A stretch of DNA of 9,014 nt from Thermoplasmata archaeon (GCA_021835265.1 JAKBQK010000440.1:1-9014), one strand, 5' to 3'; shown: positions 1-5,893, counted from the stretch's first letter. Notes: generated by a model not told the origin, from the letters alone. Made by a program: numbers and translations.

Positions 1-31
1 TTTTAACTTCTTTTCCCAAATATCTGGAAAT

Positions 32-39
32 TATAATAT
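32..39 (+). promoter_or_regulatory. TATA-like box of the heme monooxygenase gene
   Basis: The sequence tataatat is centred about 25 bp before the ATG at 61, with a purine-rich tggaaa just upstream that could act as a BRE. The spacing predicts transcription starting at or next to the ATG, so a leaderless mRNA. No SD precedes this ATG. Confidence 0.6.
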
Positions 40-60
40 AACAATTAACTATTGATAATT

Positions 61-360
61 ATGATTGTTGTTGAAAACAGGATCAGGGTTGCCAGAGACT
101 TTAGAAATGAATTTGAGGAAAGATTCAAGAATAGACAATCTAACCTGAAGAAATTTCACGGTTTTGTCAGGAATTATATACTTAAACCAACGGGAAATGA
201 TGACGAATACGTTGTTATGACTCTGTGGGACAATAGGAAGGACTTTGATACCTGGACAGATTCCTCTGACTTCAAAGAATCACATTCTATGCCAATGCCA
301 CAGGGGGCAATACTTGATCGTCCAGTACTCAAAATTCACGAAATCATACAGGAAATTTAG
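61..360 (+). CDS. IsdG/HmoB-type heme-degrading (ABM-fold) monooxygenase
   Basis: A 99-aa single-domain protein of the antibiotic-biosynthesis-monooxygenase fold. It aligns from memory with staphylococcal IsdG: ENR near the start, LW then TW in the middle, and FKESH. The IsdG catalytic triad N7/W67/H77 corresponds here to N6, W65 and H75, with W56 matching the preceding tryptophan. Such enzymes are cytosolic ferredoxin-like dimers that open the heme ring and release iron. The ATG at 61 is preferred over the in-frame TTG at 52 because the TATA box at 32-39 fits a leaderless start there and the family begins with this strand. purC follows after 33 bp and may be co-transcribed. Heme binding is inferred from the triad. 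A related quinone or polyketide monooxygenase is possible, but those usually lack the full triad. Confidence 0.72.
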   Translation: MIVVENRIRVARDFRNEFEERFKNRQSNLKKFHGFVRNYILKPTGNDDEYVVMTLWDNRKDFDTWTDSSDFKESHSMPMPQGAILDRPVLKIHEIIQEI

Positions 361-375
361 AAATCTAAATCTAAA

Positions 376-382
376 GGATGAT
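376..382 (+). promoter_or_regulatory. Weak Shine-Dalgarno of purC
   Basis: ggatgat partly matches the archaeal SD GGAGGTGAT and lies 11 nt before the purC ATG at 394, slightly further than usual. I see no convincing TATA box in the 33-bp gap, so read-through from the monooxygenase gene is the simplest reading. Confidence 0.35.
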
Positions 383-393
383 AATATACCTCC

Positions 394-1284
394 ATGGAAC
401 TGATCAGAAAGGGAAAGGTTAAGGATGTATATGACAATGGAAACACTCTAATTTTTAAATTTTCGGACAGGATCTCTGTTTTTGATAAAATTATACCAGT
501 CAATGTGCCCAATAAGGGGGAATCAGTTTGCAGAACTTCTGCTTACTGGTTTGATTTTGTTCAGAAGAACCTGGGAATCAAAACTCATTTTCTCTCCATG
601 AAAGCAAATAATGAAATGGAGGTCAGGAAATACCGAGTAAATGAGTCTGGTGGATCTAAACACTGGATCAACTTTCTCATCCCACTGGAATTTGTAATGA
701 GACATTATGCAGCTGGTACACTTGTTGATAGAATTAAGTCTGGAAAAATCAAAAAGGAAGACCTCGGGATGAATCATATTCCTGAAAAGGGAGAGAAGCT
801 AGATGAGCCATTTTTTGAAATGACAACAAAATTTGAAAAAACTGATAGACCTCTGAATTTTCGAGAAGCTTCAGAAATTGGTGGATTGACAGAAGAGGAA
901 GTATATAAAATACGTGATATCATTGCAAAAATTGATAGAAAGATTCAGGACGAAGTAGGAAAAAGAGGACTAATTCATGCAGATGGAAAGAAGGAATTTG
1001 CGCTTGGAGATGGCAGGGAAATAATAATTGTGGACACATTCGGGACGGCGGATGAGGACAGGTTCTGGGAAATGCAGGAATATGAAAATGGGAAAATCGT
1101 GGAACTTTCAAAGGAAAGTGTCAGAAAATATTACAGGGACAATGGCTATTACGATAGACTGTATGAGGCAAGAGGAAAAGGGGAGAAGGAACCAGATATT
1201 GAAGCCCTACCAAAAAATATTATAGAATCAACATCAAAATTATATCGTACAATGTACGAAAGGATCACCGGTCAAAACTGGTGA
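394..1284 (+). CDS. purC: Phosphoribosylaminoimidazole-succinocarboxamide (SAICAR) synthase PurC
   Basis: A cytosolic ATP-dependent ligase that joins aspartate to CAIR to give SAICAR in de novo purine synthesis. The 296-aa product shows the family landmarks in order: the N-terminal KGKVKDVYD glycine/lysine strand (residues 6-14), FSDRISVFD (23-31), EFVMRHYAAGTL (99-110), GLIHADGKKEFALG (192-205) and VDTFGTADEDRFW (213-225), which matches the usual D-E-x-G-T-P-D-S-S-R-F-W metal/substrate motif. It ends in LYERITG-like sequence, as in the longer class near 300 aa (yeast ADE1 type) rather than the short bacterial class near 240 aa. The ATG is right at the conserved N-terminus. No other pur genes are visible here. 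The gene ends 31 bp from the convergent hypothetical gene. Confidence 0.95.
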   Translation: MELIRKGKVKDVYDNGNTLIFKFSDRISVFDKIIPVNVPNKGESVCRTSAYWFDFVQKNLGIKTHFLSMKANNEMEVRKYRVNESGGSKHWINFLIPLEFVMRHYAAGTLVDRIKSGKIKKEDLGMNHIPEKGEKLDEPFFEMTTKFEKTDRPLNFREASEIGGLTEEEVYKIRDIIAKIDRKIQDEVGKRGLIHADGKKEFALGDGREIIIVDTFGTADEDRFWEMQEYENGKIVELSKESVRKYYRDNGYYDRLYEARGKGEKEPDIEALPKNIIESTSKLYRTMYERITGQNW

Positions 1285-1315
1285 ATATTCCTACATATTT
1301 TGGAAATTGCAATCT

Positions 1316-1708
1316 CTATATGCCTAGTTCAATGTTGGTTTCGAGATGATTCCAAAGATGGTGTTCAAGTTCGTAGGCCCAAATTGCCTCTGGTACCGAT
1401 TCAAAGAATGAAATCGGAGTTTTTATTGCCGTTTTCAACTTTGACTCTGAATCCTCTTCTATCCATTCCCGTATTCCCATAATTACATCTATATTGTTTG
1501 GATCACCTTTAACTATAATGGTGAAAGCCTTATTTGTAGAAAGAAGAGCCCTCATTATACCACCTTTCTTTGCCTGAATAATTTGAGTGTGATCCAGATT
1601 AATTCTCTGAGTAATAAATCCCTCTTCCTTGAAGAAGCTTAATACAAGATTTCCAAGTTTCTGCATATCTACCTGTTCATTCAGGTATATTCTATTTGTG
1701 AAGTGCAT
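1316..1708 (-). CDS. Conserved-looking hypothetical protein, 130 aa
   Basis: I cannot assign a function. The product is soluble, with no signal peptide or clear membrane segment. Residues 14-30 look helical. Residues 41-82 look like a sheet: TQIIQAKKGG, then AFTIIVKGDPNNIDVIMGIREW. A helical, aromatic C-terminal part follows (VPEAIWAYELEHHLW, 105-119). The pattern of QAKKGG, a basic strand, G-x-P-N and G-x-x-E-W, then a tail ending in E-x-x-L-W, reminds me of an uncharacterised domain in many archaeal proteins, sometimes behind a zinc ribbon, but this is recollection only. The ATG fits a leaderless start, since the TATA-like element at 1731-1740 lies about 27 bp upstream on this strand. The gene is divergent from the exonuclease gene and convergent with purC. 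Confidence 0.7.
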   Translation of the reverse strand: MHFTNRIYLNEQVDMQKLGNLVLSFFKEEGFITQRINLDHTQIIQAKKGGIMRALLSTNKAFTIIVKGDPNNIDVIMGIREWIEEDSESKLKTAIKTPISFFESVPEAIWAYELEHHLWNHLETNIELGI

Positions 1709-1730
1709 GATCGGGAAATAAAGAAATAGT

Positions 1731-1740
1731 TATAATATTA
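1731..1740. promoter_or_regulatory. Shared TATA-like element between two divergent leaderless genes
   Basis: tataatatta reads taatattata on the other strand, so it resembles a TATA box both ways. Its centre is about 24 bp before the ATG at 1759 (plus) and about 27 bp before the ATG at 1708 (minus). Both distances suit leaderless archaeal transcripts. The whole space between the start codons is 50 bp, leaving no room for two independent promoters. No SD is seen before either ATG. Confidence 0.55.
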
Positions 1741-1758
1741 TCTAAACAATTATACTCA

Positions 1759-2382
1759 ATGGACATTGATATAGGACTTTCTAGAATCAGAAGAAGAATA
1801 AATGGGGCAACTCGTGTCCTTGCCCTCGACCTGGAAACACTGGTGAAGGAAGGATTTTTGAGAAATGAATCAATAGTAGCAGTATCTGTAGGAACGCTTC
1901 AGGGAAAATATGATGTAATAATGGCTGATCCCAGTAATTATAACGAATATGATCTCCTGTTCCAGTTACAGGATTTTGTGGATTCATATCAGCCAGAAGT
2001 TATCATCGGCTATAACCACGTGAGTTATGATATTACACTGATAAACACAAAATTGGTTAGCTTACCATACTCCAAACAGTTGTTTGCATTGAAATTTTTC
2101 TTTGGTACATCTTATTTACTTGACATGATGTATGCCTGTGCTCTTGATATGAGAGTAAAAACAGGAGATTACAATATCAGGAGCCTCAGGAAAATAGTAA
2201 ATTCCGAGTTATATAATGAACTTGACCTAATGAGAGTCAAAGAAAATATTCAGATTGATGGTATGAATCCAGCTGAAGCCGTTGAATTTTTGTGGAAAAA
2301 TGATTCTAAAAAACTACGTGAATATTCCCTTGGTGACGTTCATGATGTAATAGAACTTTACAAATCCATTTTTAAATATTGA
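1759..2382 (+). CDS. Stand-alone PolB-type DEDDy 3'-5' exonuclease
   Basis: A 207-aa protein built like the proofreading domain of family B DNA polymerases but with no polymerase part. Exo I is ALDLET (D24, E26), Exo II is GYNHVSYD (N86, D91), and Exo III is YSLGD (Y189, D193, the Y-x3-D form). All four metal-binding acids and the catalytic tyrosine are therefore present, so the enzyme should be active on DNA or RNA 3' ends with two divalent metals. The family is known as predicted 3'-5' exonucleases related to the PolB exonuclease domain; substrates are largely unknown. The ATG is supported by the TATA element 24 bp upstream. It could work in trans for a polymerase or in repair or RNA trimming; the window does not decide. 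It shares its promoter region with the hypothetical gene ending at 1708. Confidence 0.8.
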   Translation: MDIDIGLSRIRRRINGATRVLALDLETLVKEGFLRNESIVAVSVGTLQGKYDVIMADPSNYNEYDLLFQLQDFVDSYQPEVIIGYNHVSYDITLINTKLVSLPYSKQLFALKFFFGTSYLLDMMYACALDMRVKTGDYNIRSLRKIVNSELYNELDLMRVKENIQIDGMNPAEAVEFLWKNDSKKLREYSLGDVHDVIELYKSIFKY

Positions 2383-2403
2383 AACGAAATTTGTTGCAAT
2401 TCA

Positions 2404-2409
2404 TTTTTT
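2404..2409 (+). terminator. U-tract after the exonuclease gene
   Basis: Six T residues, 21 nt past the exonuclease stop codon and within a T-rich stretch. There is no stable hairpin. It is typical of archaeal U-rich termination sites, where aCPSF1/FttA (also in this window) acts in other euryarchaea. Confidence 0.4.
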
Positions 2410-2439
2410 CAATCTTCATGTTGAGCAAAATGCCATTCT

Positions 2440-2447
2440 AAAAAAAA
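2440..2447 (-). terminator. U-tract after the CBS protein gene (minus strand)
   Basis: An eight-A run on the plus strand gives U8 in the minus-strand transcript, 21 nt past the stop of the CBS gene, followed by further T-rich sequence. There is no hairpin. Together with the T6 on the other strand it forms a compact two-way terminator between convergent genes. Confidence 0.45.
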
Positions 2448-2468
2448 TGAAAATTTACGAATGAATGT

Positions 2469-2891
2469 TTAGAGCAGGCCATATTTGCCTGCCACATTTT
2501 CTACATTTTCTACATAGTCTTCGAAAATTCTAAGAATATCCCTTGAAGTTATAATCCCTACAAATTTGCCATTTCTTCCAACTAGTATCCTTCTTATTCC
2601 GTTTTTGCTCATTATTACAGTAACCTTCCTTGTTGGTGTGTCCTCAGGAATGCTTCTGATATCGGTTGACATTATTTCACCAAGTTTTACCTTCTCAGGA
2701 TTTATTCCTGCTGCTATAACTTTACTGACAAAATCCCACTCTGTAACTATTCCTCTTATGGTACCATTTTCTCCTACGAGAACGTATCCTCTATGATCCT
2801 TTGCCATTAGCTTTGTGGCTGATGCCACATCAAGATCCTCCGGGAGAGGCGATGGAATTGGTGACATGATATCTTCAGCATTTAGTACCAT
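2469..2891 (-). CDS. Two-CBS-domain (Bateman module) protein
   Basis: A 140-aa protein consisting of little more than a pair of CBS domains. CBS1 spans roughly residues 6-66 (AEDIMSPIP; GYVLVGENGTIRGIVTEWDF) and CBS2 roughly 72-128 (LGEIMSTDIRSIP; RRILVGRNGKFVGIITSRDI). Both repeats keep the G-x-(I/V)-T-x-x-D nucleotide-ribose contact (IVTEWD, IITSRD). CBS pairs bind AMP, ATP, SAM or similar ligands and act as energy or metabolite sensors; with no attached effector domain it probably regulates a partner protein. The ATG lies 24 bp from a TATA box, so the mRNA is probably leaderless. It is divergent from psmB across a 388-bp gap and convergent with the exonuclease gene. The ligand cannot be predicted from what I see. 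Confidence 0.9.
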   Translation of the reverse strand: MVLNAEDIMSPIPSPLPEDLDVASATKLMAKDHRGYVLVGENGTIRGIVTEWDFVSKVIAAGINPEKVKLGEIMSTDIRSIPEDTPTRKVTVIMSKNGIRRILVGRNGKFVGIITSRDILRIFEDYVENVENVAGKYGLL

Positions 2892-2910
2892 AACCTGTCA
2901 TTTTCATAAG

Positions 2911-2920
2911 ATATTTAAAA
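2911..2920 (-). promoter_or_regulatory. TATA box of the CBS protein gene
   Basis: On the minus strand this reads ttttaaatat, a good archaeal TATA box, centred about 24 bp before the ATG at 2891. The spacing predicts a leaderless or nearly leaderless transcript. Confidence 0.6.
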
Positions 2921-3127
2921 TCAATGTAAGTTAAAATGGCTTCTTAAGGGATTTAAGGAAAAAATATTATTTAATGTAGTTTATCACTATTTTGAAAGAT
3001 TATTCTTCTTTTTTAACAATTTTAAAAATTTCTTCCAATTCTTTAAAGTAAAAATAAAGATTCAATGGAAAATTATCATCGCTTAATATTGAATTTTATT
3101 AGAAATTAAACCACGAATATTTCAAAA

Positions 3128-3134
3128 TTTATAT
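3128..3134 (+). promoter_or_regulatory. TATA-like box before the candidate small RNA
   Basis: tttatat lies about 20-25 bp before the G at 3151 where the GC-richer island begins. It is too far (about 150 bp) from psmB to be its leaderless promoter. It would drive either a separate short RNA or a long psmB leader. Confidence 0.35.
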
Positions 3135-3150
3135 CTCTACCAATTTTTAT

Positions 3151-3222
3151 GCTGGGATCAAATAAGAGATTGTGTTTCTAAGTGAATTATGCAGTCCCAG
3201 TGAGTACAAAAGTCCGAGGAGC
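3151..3222 (+). ncRNA. Candidate small structured RNA
   Basis: By hand count about 43% of these 72 bases are G or C, against flanks that are almost pure A/T; such islands often mark RNA genes in AT-rich archaea. The 5' GCTGGGA (3151-3157) can pair with TCCCAGT (3195-3201) over seven positions including one G-U. Inside, AGAGA (3165-3169) can pair with TTTCT (3175-3179) around a 5-nt loop. ACA follows the outer stem at 3206-3208, which loosely recalls an H/ACA guide, but the inner stem is short and I see no K-turn. An A-rich then T-poor stretch follows, so the 3' end is unclear. It is not a tRNA, and I find no C/D boxes. It could instead be a psmB leader element. Confidence 0.3.
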
Positions 3223-3238
3223 TAAAAAAATTAAAAAG

Positions 3239-3247
3239 TATTTAATA
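3239..3247 (+). promoter_or_regulatory. TATA box of psmB
   Basis: tatttaata is centred near 3243, which predicts transcription starting around 3266-3270. That gives a leader of only about 10-14 nt before the ATG at 3280, just enough to include the SD GGAG at 3268-3271. Confidence 0.5.
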
Positions 3248-3267
3248 CACATAGCTATTGACTGAAT

Positions 3268-3271
3268 GGAG
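3268..3271 (+). promoter_or_regulatory. Shine-Dalgarno that selects the psmB start
   Basis: GGAG with an 8-nt spacer to the ATG at 3280. It overlaps the alternative in-frame GTG at 3271, which argues against using that GTG. Confidence 0.5.
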
Positions 3272-3274
3272 TGG

Positions 3275-3298
3275 AATTAATGGAAAAATTAATGGAAA
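3275..3298 (+). repeat. Perfect 12-bp tandem duplication across the psmB start
   Basis: AATTAATGGAAA occurs twice in direct succession (3275-3286 and 3287-3298). Each copy carries an in-frame ATG (3280 and 3292), so the start codon and four residues of the propeptide are doubled (LMEK then LMET). Confidence 0.9.
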
Positions 3299-3915
3299 CT
3301 GGAACAACAACTGTAGCTATCACTCTCAAAGATGCCGTTATAATGGCAACAGAGAGAAGAGTTACAATGGAGCATTTTATAGCACACAAGGACGGGCAGA
3401 AATTATTTCAAATTGACACCTACGCTGGAATGACCATTGCTGGACTTGTAGGAGATGCTCAGGTACTGGTAAGATACATGAAAGCAGAGCTAGAACTATA
3501 CAGGATGCAAAGAAAAATAAACATTCCAATCAGCGCCGCTGCCACGTTACTTTCAAATATACTAAACCAGACAAAGTTCTACCCTTATATGGTACAAATT
3601 CTCATAGGTGGGGTTGATTCAAAGCCACACATCTTTTCAGTTGATGCAGCAGGAGGATCAGTGGAGGATATATTTGTCAGCACAGGATCAGGATCTCCAT
3701 TCGTGTACGGCGTTCTTGAATCGATGTATAACAAAGACATGACGGTTGACGAAGGCGTAGACCTTGTAATTAAGGGCATATCTGCAGCAAAATCAAGAGA
3801 TTCAGCATCAGGTGGAATGATAGATGTAGCCGTAATTACCAAAGATAAAGGCTATGTTCAACTCGAAGAATCAGACGTTTTGAGCAGAATTAAAAAGCTA
3901 AAATTAAATCTTTAA
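3280..3915 (+). CDS. psmB: 20S proteasome beta subunit precursor
   Basis: The catalytic subunit of the archaeal 20S proteasome, an N-terminal threonine hydrolase assembled as two inner heptameric rings. The precursor is cut after METG so that the Thr of GTTTVAI becomes residue 1. Counting from it, the known catalytic set is present: T1, E17 (in ATERR), K33 (QKLF), S129 in GSGSPF, and D166/S169 in RDSASGG. The sequence is close to Thermoplasma acidophilum PsmB throughout, and the ATG at 3280 gives the same 211-aa length and the same 8-residue propeptide length. GTG at 3271 would add three residues; ATG at 3292 would leave a 4-residue propeptide. The alpha subunit is not in this window. aCPSF1 follows 51 bp downstream, an order also known from Methanocaldococcus. 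Confidence 0.97.
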   Translation: MEKLMETGTTTVAITLKDAVIMATERRVTMEHFIAHKDGQKLFQIDTYAGMTIAGLVGDAQVLVRYMKAELELYRMQRKINIPISAAATLLSNILNQTKFYPYMVQILIGGVDSKPHIFSVDAAGGSVEDIFVSTGSGSPFVYGVLESMYNKDMTVDEGVDLVIKGISAAKSRDSASGGMIDVAVITKDKGYVQLEESDVLSRIKKLKLNL

Positions 3916-3918
3916 ATA
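3911..3918 (+). promoter_or_regulatory. Possible internal promoter for aCPSF1
   Basis: tttaaata overlaps the psmB stop codon and would start transcripts near 3940, giving a leader of about 25 nt for the ATG at 3967. Another TATA-like run (tttaaaaa, near 3934) lies in the same gap. In such AT-rich sequence either may be chance; read-through from psmB is equally possible. Confidence 0.3.
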
Positions 3919-3952
3919 TTATTATTAATTACTTTAAAAAAATAAATTTTTC

Positions 3953-3957
3953 AGGAG
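3953..3957 (+). promoter_or_regulatory. Shine-Dalgarno of aCPSF1
   Basis: aggag with a 9-nt spacer to the ATG at 3967. Its presence indicates that this mRNA carries a leader or is part of the psmB transcript. Confidence 0.6.
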
Positions 3958-3966
3958 TCATCAGAA

Positions 3967-5889
3967 ATGGTATTCAGAGACTATATTGAGGATGCAAAAT
4001 CCATATTCAAGAGACTTGTTCCGGATAACGAAATTACAGAAGTTGTCTATGAAGGGCCAAATATCGTTGTTTATACAAAGAATGAGGATCTTTTTGCGAA
4101 CAGGGATGATATTGCAATAAAGGTAGCACAGGAAATCAGAAGAAGGATATTCATTAGGCCAGATCCATCAATTCTCAAGGACGAGGATCAGGTGAGGAAG
4201 ATCGTTGAAGATACGATCCCCGAAGAGGCGGGACTCAAGGATATTTATTTTGAATCGGATACCGGTGAGGTTGTAATAGAGCTTGAAGAACCTTCTATTA
4301 TTTCACAGAAAGATTCCGAATATGTACATTCAATAAAAAACAATACTAGCTGGTCTCCAAGGATAATCAGGGCACCACCAATGCATTCACATACTGTAAA
4401 AGAAGTAAGGGAATTCATGAGGGAGGTCAAAGATGAAAGAAAGAAATTCCTCAATTCATTGGGGCAGAAATTGAATTCTCCTGTTATGATTGGTGAGACC
4501 TGGGTAAGGTTAACTGCTCTTGGTGGTCATAGGGAAGTTGGAAGAAGCGCTACCCTGGTATCAACAAATAACTCCAAAATACTCATAGATTGCGGAATGA
4601 TGAACACAAACACTGCAGGAGAGAAGCCATGGGAAGGTTCACCATATTTATATCTGCCAGAAGTTCAGCCATTGAGTTCAATTGACGCAGTAATTCTAAC
4701 GCACGCTCATCTAGATCATTCAGGAATGGCACCAATGCTATACAAGTATGGCTATGAGGGTCCAATCTATATGACTCAGCCCACAAGAGATCTTGCAGTA
4801 TTGCTCCAGAACGATTTCATAAAGGTAGCGCATATGGAGGGTTATAAAGCTCCATACGAAACAAAACACATAAGGGAGGAATTGAAGAGAACTATAGTAC
4901 TGAGAAATAACGAAACAACTGACATTACTCCCGATGTGAGACTTACATTTTACAATGCTGGTCATATTCTTGGATCAGCATCTGTACATCTGCATATAGG
5001 AGATGGATTATACAATGTGGTGTTGAGTGGTGATGTCAAGTTTGAAAAGACCTGGCTTTTTAATCCTGCCAATAATAAGTTTCCAAGAGTGGAAACGTTC
5101 ATGACGGAAAGTACCTATTCAGGAAGGGATGATTACCACAAGACAAGAAAGGATGCATCTGAAATTCTTGTCAATATAATAAATCGTACATTTGAAAGAG
5201 GTGGTTCAGTCCTAATTCCTGTTTTTGCAGTAGGAAGGAGCCAGGAGGTAATGATGGTTCTTGAAGAAGCCATGAGAACAGGAGCAATAAAACAGACACC
5301 TGTATATCTCGACGGAATGATTATGGAGGCTACAGCAATTCATGCAGCATACCCAGAGTTTCTGAACAGAAATCTGCGGGAACAGATCATGATTCAGAGA
5401 GAAAACCCATTTATGAGCCCTATTTTTAAGAAGGTAGAAACTAGAGAACAGAGATTGCAGATATGCGATTCATCTGAAAGTAATATTGTCCTTGCAACTT
5501 CAGGTATGATGAATGGTGGTCCAGTTATGGAGTTCTTTAAAGCATGGTCAGATTCTCCAAAAAATTCTCTGGTGTTTGTCGGTTATCAGGCTGAAGGAAC
5601 ATTCGGTAAAAGGTTGCAGAGAGGAGCAAAGGAAGTAAGCCTGAGTGAGGGTGGTAAAATGACAACCTACCCAGTAAATATGAACGTTGAGACCGCTGAA
5701 GGGTTTTCTGGACACTCAGATAAAAAGCAATTACTTGCATATATTGCAACAATGATGCCAAAACCAAAGAGAATACTTGTAAATCACGGGGAAAGTGAAA
5801 ATGCACAGGATTTCGCAAGGCAGATTAGACAGAAATTCGGTATAGAATCCCATGCCCTGAGGAACCTTGAAACCATAAGGCTATACTAG
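3967..5889 (+). CDS. aCPSF1/FttA, KH-domain beta-CASP ribonuclease and termination factor
   Basis: The archaeal homologue of the CPSF73 cleavage factor. In other euryarchaea it cuts nascent RNA at U-rich 3' ends, acts as endo- and 5'-3' exonuclease, and drives transcription termination as a dimer. The 640-aa product has the usual full length. Residues 1-145 form the N-terminal KH-type region. The metallo-beta-lactamase core starts near 180 with HAHLDH (H246, H248, D250, H251), GHILGS (H333) and SGDVKF (D355). The beta-CASP part carries ESTY (E381), GHSD (H583, D585) and NHGE (H607), so all zinc ligands and motifs A-C are intact. The conserved C-terminal tail (ETIRLY) serves dimerisation in relatives. 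It lies 51 bp after psmB and 9 bp before an unknown gene with its own SD, suggesting an operon. Confidence 0.96.
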   Translation: MVFRDYIEDAKSIFKRLVPDNEITEVVYEGPNIVVYTKNEDLFANRDDIAIKVAQEIRRRIFIRPDPSILKDEDQVRKIVEDTIPEEAGLKDIYFESDTGEVVIELEEPSIISQKDSEYVHSIKNNTSWSPRIIRAPPMHSHTVKEVREFMREVKDERKKFLNSLGQKLNSPVMIGETWVRLTALGGHREVGRSATLVSTNNSKILIDCGMMNTNTAGEKPWEGSPYLYLPEVQPLSSIDAVILTHAHLDHSGMAPMLYKYGYEGPIYMTQPTRDLAVLLQNDFIKVAHMEGYKAPYETKHIREELKRTIVLRNNETTDITPDVRLTFYNAGHILGSASVHLHIGDGLYNVVLSGDVKFEKTWLFNPANNKFPRVETFMTESTYSGRDDYHKTRKDASEILVNIINRTFERGGSVLIPVFAVGRSQEVMMVLEEAMRTGAIKQTPVYLDGMIMEATAIHAAYPEFLNRNLREQIMIQRENPFMSPIFKKVETREQRLQICDSSESNIVLATSGMMNGGPVMEFFKAWSDSPKNSLVFVGYQAEGTFGKRLQRGAKEVSLSEGGKMTTYPVNMNVETAEGFSGHSDKKQLLAYIATMMPKPKRILVNHGESENAQDFARQIRQKFGIESHALRNLETIRLY

Positions 5890-5893
5890 GTGA
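5888..5893 (+). promoter_or_regulatory. Shine-Dalgarno deciding a TTG start
   Basis: aggtga matches the archaeal SD core and ends 5 nt before the TTG at 5899. It overlaps the aCPSF1 stop codon (5887-5889), so translation of the two genes is probably coupled. Confidence 0.65.

Larger units (their letters stand above)
2892..3279. other. 388-bp intergenic region between the CBS gene and psmB
   Basis: The region is strongly AT-rich with no ORF of convincing length on either strand. From left to right it holds the CBS-gene promoter (2911-2920), a low-complexity A/T stretch (about 2940-3120) in which only weak inverted repeats such as ATTCAAT/ATTGAAT (3060-3066 and 3088-3094) appear, a second plus-strand TATA-like box (3128-3134), a GC-richer island with a possible stem (3151-3222), and the psmB promoter (3239-3247) and SD. 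Confidence 0.6.

Noticed and set aside
52..60. TTG at 52 as start of the heme monooxygenase
   Set aside because: The TATA box spacing and the family N-terminus both favour the ATG at 61; the three extra residues have no support.
523..777. Open frame on the minus strand inside purC
   Set aside because: Antisense to conserved PurC sequence, with no initiation signals.
3018..3030. AATTTT/AAAATT palindrome
   Set aside because: Pure A/T low complexity; expected by chance in this gap.
3151..3222. A tRNA or C/D box RNA in the GC-richer island
   Set aside because: No T-loop GTTC-A-A motif, no cloverleaf arms and no TGATGA/CTGA box pair in suitable places.
3271..3279. GTG at 3271 as start of psmB
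   Set aside because: It lies within the SD GGAG; the ATG at 3280 gives the 211-aa length and 8-residue propeptide of the T. acidophilum protein.
5537..5818. Open frame of 93 codons on the minus strand inside aCPSF1
   Set aside because: It is antisense to the conserved beta-CASP motifs and has no SD, promoter or plausible protein character.
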